Positions 57,914 to 64,000 of a stretch of DNA of 64,000 nucleotides are shown here, piece by piece; positions within the stretch are counted from its first letter, which is position 1; each line of letters opens with the position of its first letter. The translations under genes and the position numbers were made by a program. The DNA comes from an uncultured Erysipelotrichaceae bacterium (lineage in GTDB: Bacteria; Bacillota_I; Bacilli_A; Erysipelotrichales; Erysipelotrichaceae), in contig CALBJM010000331.1 of assembly GCA_937893225.1 (NCBI GenBank), positions 4,194 through 68,193 on the forward strand, read 5' to 3'. Under the pieces are notes generated by a model that ran no database searches, was not told where the DNA came from, and saw nothing but the letters and a program-made list of their open reading frames with translations.

Positions 57914-58171
57914 AAAAAGCAAAAGATAATTAATGATAGTTTAAACAAGTATAATATAGATTTTGAATTGAAAGAATCTTTTGAAAAGAGTTGGCGAAAT
58001 TGGAAAATAAATAAAGATTTGATAAACATAAATTTACAGCCTGAACCTTTATACTCAACTACTTTTGAGGAATTGGAACGTTTTACTCAAACACTAGAAA
58101 AGAATTTAGGAAAGACTAGAAAACAAATTGTTCAAGAAATTAAAGAAATGATAAAAAGTGAAAATTTCTGA
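57914..58171 (+). pseudogene. C-terminal fragment of a HEYFH peptidase-like gene
   Basis: The frame from about 57914 reads K-I-I-N-D-S-L-N-K-Y-N-I-D-F-E-L and then L-Y-S-T-T-F-E-E-L-E-R-F-T-Q-T-L-E-K-N, matching the last quarter of the genes at 58171 and 59064. No ATG and no catalytic domain. A remnant of a third tandem copy. Confidence 0.8.
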
Positions 58172-59064
58172 TGAATGATACTTTAAACAAATTTATCAAA
58201 CGTTGGTCTACACCAAATTATAAAAGAATGATGTGTTTAGAAGAGTCTTTTTATAAAGATTATATTGCAGCTTTAACATATTATAAAACTGTAATTGGTT
58301 TGTTGGATGACTACACTTCATTTAAGAATGAAGAAGATAGTGTTATAAAGAACAATTTCTTTAAAGAATTGAATGCAATATATTTAAAAATAAATGATAA
58401 GCAACCTTCTATATCGTTCAGTTTTAATAAAAACATAAAAGAAATTTCTGGAAACTTTATGCAATTTAAATTTCCTGGAATCATAACTATTGCTGTATTT
58501 AGATTGTTTAATAAAATTCCTAATACAATAAGTGAAGGTGTTGCTTTTGTGAAAAAAGCAATTAATACTGATTTAACAGTTTTAATGTCAATTTTGCATG
58601 AATACTTTCATTTTTTGTTTGAGAACGGTTTGTCAACAGAGGAGTTTCAAATGCTTAACAACAATACTAAAGAATCTGAATTTAATTCATATACAAAAGA
58701 GTTAATGATTCAATTATTGGCATCAAATGACAATAAATTCTTTTCAAAAGAAGGTGATTTAAAGAAAGCCTATCACGAATTTGAAGATACTATTGAAACA
58801 AAGAAGAATTTGCTGCAAATTTGCAATGATGAGAAATTGATTCTAGATACATTGTTTCAATACAATAAAAGTTATGAGTTGAAAGAATCTTTTGATATAA
58901 GAGCCGAAATTGATATGTTAACGTTACGACGTACCAAACCTTTATATACAACAACACTTGACGATTTGGAAAAGTTTACTCAAACACTAGAAAAGAATTT
59001 AGGAAAGACTAGAGAACAGATCTTTCAAGAAATTAAAGAAATGATAAAGAGTAAAAATTTCTGA
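58171..59064 (+). CDS. HEYFH zinc-peptidase-like protein, copy 1
   Basis: 297 residues. H-E-Y-F-H (HExxH) lies near residue 143 in S-I-L-H-E-Y-F-H-F-L-F-E-N-G, with a possible third zinc ligand in S-E-F-N-S-Y-T-K-E-L. The C-terminal 45 residues are the shared L-Y-T-T-T-L-D-D-L-E-K-F-T-Q-T-L module. ATG overlaps the fragment's stop. Probably a gluzincin-type protease of unknown target. Confidence 0.75.
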   Translation: MNDTLNKFIKRWSTPNYKRMMCLEESFYKDYIAALTYYKTVIGLLDDYTSFKNEEDSVIKNNFFKELNAIYLKINDKQPSISFSFNKNIKEISGNFMQFKFPGIITIAVFRLFNKIPNTISEGVAFVKKAINTDLTVLMSILHEYFHFLFENGLSTEEFQMLNNNTKESEFNSYTKELMIQLLASNDNKFFSKEGDLKKAYHEFEDTIETKKNLLQICNDEKLILDTLFQYNKSYELKESFDIRAEIDMLTLRRTKPLYTTTLDDLEKFTQTLEKNLGKTREQIFQEIKEMIKSKNF

Positions 59065-59942
59065 TGAGCGATACTTTAAATAGATTTAAAAGAAGATGGT
59101 CTACGCCAAATTATAAAAGAATGATGTGTTTAGAAGAATCTTTCTATAAAGATTATGCAATAGCGTCTACTTTTTATGTTGCCAATCTAAAGCAATTGGA
59201 TAATGCCAACTATTTCAAATTTAATAGTCAAAATATCTTAAATAATTTTGTCTCTTTTCAATCGATTGTTGTACAAATAAATAACAAGCAGCCAACGTTA
59301 TCCTTTAATTTTAATAAAAATATAAACGGTATTTCTGGAAACTTTAACCAAATAATGTACCATGACCTTATAACAATACCTTTATTTCATTACTGTAACA
59401 AAGTACCGGAAACAATAGAAGAAGGCATTAACTTAATTAAGCAATTAATAAAAGAAAATGAATTGATATCAGTATCAATTTTGCACGAATACTTTCATTT
59501 TTTGTTTGAAAATGGTTTATCAACAGAGGAATTTAAAATGTTTAATGATAAAACAATGCGTTCAGAATTTAATTCATTTACAAAAGAATTGATGGTTCAG
59601 TTATTATCTTCTAACGAAGATAAACACTTTAACACTGAAGAAGATTTAAAAAGGGCATATGAGAATTTCAAAGATAAATTAGAAACAAAAAAGAATTTAT
59701 TACAGTTTTGTAATGATGAAAAATTAATTTTAGATACGCTAATCAAATACAATAAAGATTTTGAATTGAAAGAAGCCTCGGAAACAAGATGGCAAATAGA
59801 TTTAATCAATTTACAATCCGAACCTTTATATTCGACTACTTTTGAAGAATTGGAACAGTTTACACAAATGCTAGAAAATAGTTTAGGAAATACCAGAAAA
59901 CAAATTGTTCAAAGTATTTTAGACATGGCTAATAAGAATTAA
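59064..59942 (+). CDS. HEYFH zinc-peptidase-like protein, copy 2
   Basis: 292 residues, tandem duplicate of the preceding gene with the same opening (W-S-T-P-N-Y-K-R-M-M-C-L-E-E-S-F), H-E-Y-F-H near residue 141 and the C-terminal L-E-Q-F-T-Q-M-L-E-N module. The copies differ clearly in the middle, so they have diverged in specificity. Starts in overlap with the previous stop. Confidence 0.75.
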   Translation: MSDTLNRFKRRWSTPNYKRMMCLEESFYKDYAIASTFYVANLKQLDNANYFKFNSQNILNNFVSFQSIVVQINNKQPTLSFNFNKNINGISGNFNQIMYHDLITIPLFHYCNKVPETIEEGINLIKQLIKENELISVSILHEYFHFLFENGLSTEEFKMFNDKTMRSEFNSFTKELMVQLLSSNEDKHFNTEEDLKRAYENFKDKLETKKNLLQFCNDEKLILDTLIKYNKDFELKEASETRWQIDLINLQSEPLYSTTFEELEQFTQMLENSLGNTRKQIVQSILDMANKN

Positions 59943-60779
59943 TAAGAATTAGAAAGAAGTGAGTCAGCGCGATTGCAATTGCAATCAATTCAAAAAAGTT
60001 GAATTACTGAAGTTCGAAGTTCAAATTCAAATTTCAAAAGCTTTCCTTTCTTTTTAAGAAAACATACCAAACCAAATAAATATAATTAAAAAGGAGAAAA
60101 TAGAAAAAAATTTATTTAAGATAATGAACTGATAAAACCATCATGTTGTGTGTAGGTGTTTACTAGCATGAGGCTCAGTGCAGGTTTCTTTCCGCTGTTT
60201 TCCTGTTGACGATAAAAACAAGTAAAGTGTTGCTATTAAAAATTTATTTTATTATTGAATAATTTTGAAACAAGTGTGTTACGGTTTGAAGAATAAACGA
60301 TAACTTCAAAATTAAGGTAGTAAATCGAAATCTCAATAACAAATTTAGCAATGCTGGGATCACCTAATGGCCTACTAAACCTACTAAATTCGGTGTCTAA
60401 ATAATTATATAGTGGGAGTTTCAGCCCTGTAATGCAATCGTTTTAGAGAACGGTGAAAGATTGGGGTTTGTAGAGGTTATAAAGGCCACTACAGGAAACA
60501 GGTTCTTTTGTGGGTGAAGATTTAAGCAATTAAATCGCAGCGTGGATCTGATGTCTTACTGTTTGACTTTCCCCGGATCCAATGGTCGGTACGTTAATCC
60601 GATACCTGATAACTGAAAGAAGAAACACTTTAAAGTCTTAATGCCTAATTGTTCCAATGTTTGGTGGTTTAGCAGTTTTCACCCCAAACAATCTTTAGAC
60701 TATTGCCTAATTAAATTTAGTGAAGAATATTGTGATAAAGCTGTAAAAATAAAATTTTCAACATCACTTAAAAAAGTTC
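59943..60779. other. Gene-free stretch with structured segments
   Basis: About 840 nt with no gene. It has GGATC/GATCC pairing near 60543-60578, GGTCGGTAC...CCGATACC near 60590-60608, and TTTGG...CCAAA near 60660-60690 flanked by the direct repeat TGCCTAATT (60641 and 60708). The density of possible stems suggests a second large RNA, but less clearly than at 4.4-5.1 kb. Confidence 0.5.
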
Positions 60780-60808
60780 TTGACATTCATAACTGATTTT
60801 GATAATTT
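60780..60808 (+). promoter_or_regulatory. Promoter upstream of RNA motif copies A and B
   Basis: TTGACA (60780-60785), 17-nt spacer, TAATTT (60803-60808). The 20 nt around the -35 (aaaaaagttcttgacattca) recur exactly at the promoter at 62327. Confidence 0.75.
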
Positions 60809-60865
60809 AGTTTTTGTCAGGTGATGAACTTGATATTGAGATTTTAAAAATAGTGAATATGATTT

Positions 60866-60909
60866 CCATACTTAAGGAAAACCTCATCGTGGTTGTATGG
60901 TCTAGTAAC
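60866..60909 (+). ncRNA. Repeated two-stem RNA motif, copy A
   Basis: Outer stem CCATAC (60866-60871) with GTATGG (60895-60900), 8-nt linker, inner stem AACC/GGTT with the 7-nt loop TCATCGT, then AGTAAC. Five copies lie between 60.8 and 63.6 kb with different stem sequences that keep pairing. Confidence 0.7.
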
Positions 60910-60972
60910 TGTTTAGCAATGTTATCTCATCTCCAAATTCATCCTCTCTAAACAGTGAAGCCAATTTCCTTT

Positions 60973-61016
60973 CTTCTTCATAAAACAGCCTTGACGTGGC
61001 GAAGAAGCTCTAGTAG
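60973..61016 (+). ncRNA. Repeated two-stem RNA motif, copy B
   Basis: Outer stem CTTCTTC (60973-60979) with GAAGAAG (61001-61007), 8-nt linker, inner stem GCC/GGC with loop TTGACGT, then AGTAG. Confidence 0.7.
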
Positions 61017-61123
61017 TTTACATTTGTAAACGAAGCTAATGTTTGACATAATTTACTCTCTTAAAAGTAGTCGCGAAAGTGTGAGTGGTGTGATTGTTAA
61101 AACAGTTACACCACTCATTTCTT

Positions 61124-61215
61124 GGATACATGGTTGAGTGGTCTAAAACAGCGGTTTGCTAAACCGTCGAACAATGAAAGTTGTTCCGCAAGTTCGAATC
61201 TTGCTGTATCCGCCA
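61124..61215 (+). tRNA. tRNA-Ser (GCT anticodon)
   Basis: Acceptor GGATACA/TGTATCC, anticodon loop TTGCTAA (GCT, reads AGC/AGU), a long variable arm as expected for serine, T-loop TTCGAAT, and encoded CCA. Confidence 0.9.
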
Positions 61216-61242
61216 AAAGTTTCTGTAGAAGATACAGATTAT

Positions 61243-61336
61243 GCCCCTGTCGTTCAACGGTTAGGACACTCGGCTTATACCCGGGCGAGCAGCTGATATC
61301 TGCGAAATCACAGTTCGAATCTGTGCGGGGGTACCA
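61243..61336 (+). tRNA. Unusual tRNA, anticodon TAT with extra arm
   Basis: Acceptor GCCCCTG/CGGGGGT, D-arm GTTC/GGAC, anticodon stem CTCGG/CCGGG with loop CTTATAC (anticodon TAT, reading AUA isoleucine), then a 23-nt variable region with GCAG/CTGC around CTGATAT, T-arm CACAG/CTGTG and encoded CCA. Isoleucine tRNAs normally have a short variable loop, and the body resembles tRNA-Glu. The extra arm's loop itself looks like an Ile GAT anticodon loop. Confidence 0.75.
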
Positions 61337-61368
61337 ATTTTAATTTGCATTTTGAAAGTTGGGTAGAC

Positions 61369-62199
61369 ATGCAATATTTAACGAAACCTTTTGTAAAATG
61401 GGTTGGTGGTAAAAAACAACTTCTTGAGAAATTAAGATCTTGTATGCCTAAAGACTATAATCGTTATTACGAACCTTTTATCGGTGGCGGGGCCTTGTTG
61501 TTTAATATTCAACCTAAAGATGCTGTTATTAACGATACAAATAGTCAGTTAATAAATGTTTATAATCAATTAAAAATAAACATTGAAGACGTTATAAAAA
61601 CGGTGAATACTCTAGACGGTAAAATTTGTGATGAAGATTATTATCTAGAAATTCGTGACCGTTATAATTCAAAAATCAACTCAAAAGAGTTAGATGCTGA
61701 ATGTGCATCTTTAATGATTTGGCTTAATAAACATTGTTTTAATGGGTTGTATAGGGTCAATTCAAAAGGGTTGTTTAACGTTCCGTATAACAATAAAGTT
61801 GATGGCGTTTCAATTGATGAATGTAATTTGCGAAACATCAGTAATTATTTAAATTTGAATAATATTGATATTCGTGAAGGTGATTTTGAGGATGCTTGCA
61901 ATGATGTGAAAAAAGGTGATTTCGTTTATTTCGATTCTCCATATGTTCCTGAAAGCAAGACGGCAAACTTTACTGATTATACAAAAGATGGGTTTACTCT
62001 AAACGACCATAAACGTTTAGCAAGTCTGTTTTGTTCATTGGATAAAATCGGCGCTTTTGTTGTGTTGAGTAATAACGATGTGCAATTGGTCCATGAAATG
62101 TACGAACAGTATAATATAATCCCTGTTGATGTGCGTCGTTCAGTAAACAGTGATGCATCAAAAAGAAAAGGTAAAGAAGTTATTATTAAGAATTTTTGA
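61369..62199 (+). CDS. dam: Dam-type (D12 class) adenine methyltransferase
   Basis: 276 residues. Motif X/I: F-V-K-W-V-G-G-K-K-Q-L and Y-Y-E-P-F-I-G-G-G-A-L-L-F binds S-adenosylmethionine. The catalytic motif IV is D-S-P-Y (Y-F-D-S-P-Y-V-P) instead of the usual DPPY; D-S-P-Y and D-P-P-Y variants both occur in the N6-adenine class. The likely target is GATC, as in T4 Dam, but this is inference. It lies between tRNA genes with a weak ribosome site. Confidence 0.88.
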   Translation: MQYLTKPFVKWVGGKKQLLEKLRSCMPKDYNRYYEPFIGGGALLFNIQPKDAVINDTNSQLINVYNQLKINIEDVIKTVNTLDGKICDEDYYLEIRDRYNSKINSKELDAECASLMIWLNKHCFNGLYRVNSKGLFNVPYNNKVDGVSIDECNLRNISNYLNLNNIDIREGDFEDACNDVKKGDFVYFDSPYVPESKTANFTDYTKDGFTLNDHKRLASLFCSLDKIGAFVVLSNNDVQLVHEMYEQYNIIPVDVRRSVNSDASKRKGKEVIIKNF

Positions 62200-62210
62200 T
62201 GATAACTTTT

Positions 62211-62296
62211 GGGTAGGTGGCCGAGTGGTTAATGGCAGCAGACTGTAAATCTGCCCGCGAAAGCGTACGGTTGTTCGAATCAACCCCTACCCACCA
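62211..62296 (+). tRNA. tRNA-Tyr (GTA anticodon)
   Basis: Acceptor GGGTAGG/CCTACCC, anticodon arm with CTGTAAA (GTA), long variable arm typical of bacterial tyrosine tRNA, T-loop TTCGAAT, encoded CCA. It starts 11 nt after the methyltransferase stop. Confidence 0.9.
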
Positions 62297-62326
62297 AACT
62301 TTTTGGAAATTATGATAAAAAAGTTC

Positions 62327-62355
62327 TTGACATTCAGTTCTTAATTTGCTATAAA
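62327..62355 (+). promoter_or_regulatory. Promoter upstream of RNA motif copy C
   Basis: TTGACA (62327-62332), 17-nt spacer, TATAAA (62350-62355). Shares aaaaaagttcttgacattca with the 60780 promoter. Confidence 0.8.
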
Positions 62356-62395
62356 GAATATAGCAAGACGAGATGTTAAACATTGTAAATAAGAA

Positions 62396-62442
62396 CCACC
62401 AAGTGAACAAATACCTCTACGTGGTTTGGTGGACAAGTAACC
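62396..62442 (+). ncRNA. Repeated two-stem RNA motif, copy C
   Basis: Outer stem CCACCAA (62396-62402) with TTGGTGG (62426-62432), 10-nt linker, inner stem ACC/GGT with loop TCTACGT, then AAGTAACC. Confidence 0.7.
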
Positions 62443-62571
62443 AGAAGTAAACCGTGCTATTTAGCTATTTAGCATAAGCATAAATTCTGGCCGGAAACTA
62501 AAATTTGTTCTATCAATGAAAAGCGTGCTTTTAAAGGTTTGTGTATAAACAAAATTTTATATGCAAACCCT

Positions 62572-62618
62572 CCTTCATCAAGCTGAAAACCTTTACGTGG
62601 TTTGAAGGATAAGTAGCA
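62572..62618 (+). ncRNA. Repeated two-stem RNA motif, copy D
   Basis: Outer stem CCTTCA (62572-62577) with TGAAGG (62603-62608), 10-nt linker, inner stem AACC/GGTT with loop TTTACGT, then AAGTAGC. Confidence 0.7.
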
Positions 62619-63324
62619 ACCTTCTACTGTTTATTTTCAAGAGCGAAGCATTGATTGTAAACTGTTGCGAAACAAAAGTTCAGCTATGTAACAATTGATG
62701 AAATTTCTGCATCTTTTGTTGCTTTTGATGTTAGTTTTAAACCGTTGTAATCCCAAATTTAGCGTACGATAATGCGGGAAAACATATTTGTTATAGCAGT
62801 TTGAGACTATTGCAAGCTATTTGTTTAGCCGTTTTTAGGAAAGTTTTGGTGTTAAAAACTTCCTATTTCTCATAGCGGAAAGATTTATAGGTCTCTCTTT
62901 ATTGAAAAGAGTCAGTTCAATTCTGAATTCCGCGTAGGTAACAATATTGTCGAAAGATGATATTGTTTCAGGTAATTCGCGATAGTCAGTACCTGTCAAA
63001 AACCTGGCAATTAGATAAATTGAAATATATTTATCTATTAGGTTCCTAAAACCTGTCATCAAAATTTAGGCATCAAGATTGTTTCTTGCAGGTTTCTTGT
63101 TCACCTGACAAAAGCAATAAGCAGTACAAACGCTGTAGAATCGTTTGTGGGTTTGTCGTTGCCCATATACCGACCAGAAATGATACTTGCTGATATGATA
63201 GAAGTTCCGCTAGACTGATGATCTTCATGTAAAGTGCGACAAGCTTTACTTTATGACATTCTTAATTGAATGCTGTCAAAGGTTTTGTGTGTTGTACCAG
63301 CGTAGCAAAACAATACACGGTTAA

Positions 63325-63399
63325 GCCGATGTAGCACAACGGTAGTGCAACTGATTTGTAATCAGTAGGTTCTTGGTTCAAATCCGAGCATCGGCACCA
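63325..63399 (+). tRNA. tRNA-Thr (TGT anticodon)
   Basis: Acceptor GCCGATG/CATCGGC, anticodon stem ACTGA/TCAGT with loop TTTGTAA (TGT), short variable loop, encoded CCA. Confidence 0.9.
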
Positions 63400-63493
63400 G
63401 TTGTTTAGGTGTTTTGCAGGGTTTAATTTTACTCGCTCGTTAAACCTTCCTTTCAAAATTCTCATCATCTCTAATTTTGATAAATGCAAAACA

Positions 63494-63540
63494 GTTCAAT
63501 TCGTTTGTTTACCTTCACGTGGTTTTGAATGTGAGTAGCT
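63494..63540 (+). ncRNA. Repeated two-stem RNA motif, copy E
   Basis: Outer stem TTCAA (63495-63499) with TTGAA (63525-63529), 11-nt linker, inner stem ACC/GGT with loop TTCACGT, then GAGTAGC. The weakest outer stem of the five. Confidence 0.6.
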
Positions 63541-63599
63541 TAAGTTTTTAACAATTGTCGTAGATCGTTTACTTAAGTGAAACTAAATGACAAACAAAT

Positions 63600-63687
63600 G
63601 CCCTCTTGATGGAATCGGTAGACATAAGAGACTTAAAATCTCTTGCAATTTATTTGCGTGCCAGTTCAAGTCTGGCAGAGGGCACCA
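63600..63687 (+). tRNA. tRNA-Leu (TAA anticodon)
   Basis: Acceptor GCCCTCT/AGAGGGC, anticodon loop with TAA, long variable arm (reads UUA), T-arm CCAG/CTGG, encoded CCA. Confidence 0.9.
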
Positions 63688-63690
63688 TTC

Positions 63691-63782
63691 GGGTGGTTGG
63701 TAGAGTGGTTGAATACAACGGTCTTGAAAACCGTCGAACATAGGAATATGTTCCGTGCGTTCGAATCGCACACCACCCGCCA
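63691..63782 (+). tRNA. tRNA-Ser (TGA anticodon)
   Basis: Acceptor GGGTGGT/ACCACCC, anticodon loop CTTGAAA (TGA, reads UCA), long variable arm, T-loop TTCGAAT, encoded CCA. Second serine tRNA of the cluster. Confidence 0.9.
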
Positions 63783-63789
63783 AATTTAA

Positions 63790-63866
63790 CGGGGTTTAGC
63801 GCAGTCTGGTAGCGCGTCTGCCTTGGGAGCAGAAGTTCGAGTGTTCAAGTCACTCAATCCCGACCA
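63790..63866 (+). tRNA. tRNA-Pro (TGG anticodon)
   Basis: Acceptor CGGGGTT/AATCCCG, anticodon stem TCTGC/GCAGA with loop CTTGGGA (TGG, reads CCA), short variable loop, encoded CCA. Confidence 0.9.
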
Positions 63867-63871
63867 ATTCT

Positions 63872-63946
63872 TCCGTGATAGCTCAATGGTAGAGCAATCG
63901 GCTGTTAACCGATTGGTTGTAGGTTCGAATCCTACTCGCGGAGCCA
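63872..63946 (+). tRNA. tRNA-Asn (GTT anticodon)
   Basis: Acceptor TCCGTGA/TCGCGGA (one G-U), anticodon arm ATCGG/CCGAT with loop CTGTTAA (GTT), T-loop TTCGAAT, encoded CCA. Last feature before the window end. Confidence 0.9.
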
Positions 63947-64000
63947 ATTATATCTTTTTACTGTTCGATGCAACTACGCTTTCCATATTGCGTTTGTAAG

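Larger units (their letters stand above)
62297..63324. other. Gene-free stretch between tRNA-Tyr and tRNA-Thr
   Basis: About 1 kb with no gene. It holds the promoter at 62327, RNA motif copies C and D, an outer/inner hairpin at 63001-63044 (AACCT/AGGTT around TAGATAAA/TTTATCTA), and a 7-bp hairpin ACAAACG/CGTTTGT at 63126-63148 followed by TGGG/CCCA. The stretch looks like a string of small structured RNAs. Confidence 0.6.

Noticed and set aside
61122..61343. + strand 73-codon frame
   Set aside because: It coincides with two tRNA genes.
63583..63783. Minus-strand frame over tRNA-Leu and tRNA-Ser
   Set aside because: Antisense to well-formed tRNAs.
1..64000. Stop-codon reassignment as in some large gut phages
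   Set aside because: TAA, TAG and TGA all end genes cleanly with overlapping ATGA junctions; no long genes are interrupted by one particular stop.

Overview
The window reads as part of a large, A+T-rich bacteriophage genome, or a phage-like element. It has densely packed small genes, almost all on the + strand, most of them unrecognisable. Phage-type auxiliary genes include an rIIA-like GHKL ATPase followed by an rIIB-like protein, a three-domain kinase-phosphatase-ligase of the RNA-repair type, an EcoRI-type and a Dam-type adenine methyltransferase, and a cluster of eight tRNA genes with encoded CCA ends. No capsid, tail, terminase, polymerase or rRNA gene is visible, so 'phage' is an inference from these accessory genes. 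Shine-Dalgarno sites (AGGAG type) and many TTGACA/TATAAT promoters point to a bacterial host whose ordinary sigma-70-like RNA polymerase reads the element. Two ankyrin-repeat proteins and several metallopeptidases would fit a eukaryote-associated host, but this is not proven.

Layout. 0-2.7 kb: small genes of unknown function and a zinc ribbon. 2.7-5.25 kb: no genes; a low-complexity stretch, then about 1 kb packed with perfect hairpins behind two promoters with the same 5' start sequence, a strong candidate for large structured RNA. 5.25-27.7 kb: a dense + strand block of small proteins containing a MoxR AAA ATPase with a metallopeptidase/VWA partner, an EcoRI-type methyltransferase followed by a DUF262-HNH nuclease, the rIIA/rIIB pair and a degenerate serine-recombinase-like DNA-binding protein. 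27.7-33.8 kb: small genes. 33.8-34.4 kb: a gene-free stretch with GC-rich hairpins. 34.4-37.6 kb: small secreted, lipoprotein and membrane proteins. 37.6-52.8 kb: a long array of small divergent genes, many with their own promoter, with a few opposite-strand genes including two ankyrin-type genes. 52.8-60 kb: RNA-repair enzyme, M16 peptidase, and tandem HEYFH peptidase-like proteins. 60-64 kb: gene-poor DNA with tRNAs, a Dam-type methyltransferase and five copies of a repeated RNA hairpin motif.

The most striking signal is a C-terminal signature that I call the 'IG-tail': usually D-I-G-x-x-x-L-x-x-I, with G exactly at position -8, L or M at -4 and I/L/V/F/M at -1 from the stop codon. I read it by eye at the end of more than 40 proteins. 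These include most of the 37-53 kb array and also otherwise dissimilar proteins such as the rIIB-like one. Codons in the tail vary synonymously, so the peptide rather than the DNA is conserved. One 26-residue gene is little more than this tail. A shared C-terminal address or processing tag on a large set of small phage proteins is the best candidate here for an undescribed system; its function is unknown.

The recognisable genes suggest a virus that modifies its DNA, repairs RNA (probably tRNA) cut by host defences, supplements the tRNA pool, and carries large sets of small, host-interaction-type proteins. All searches implied here were by eye; no alignment or folding program was run.
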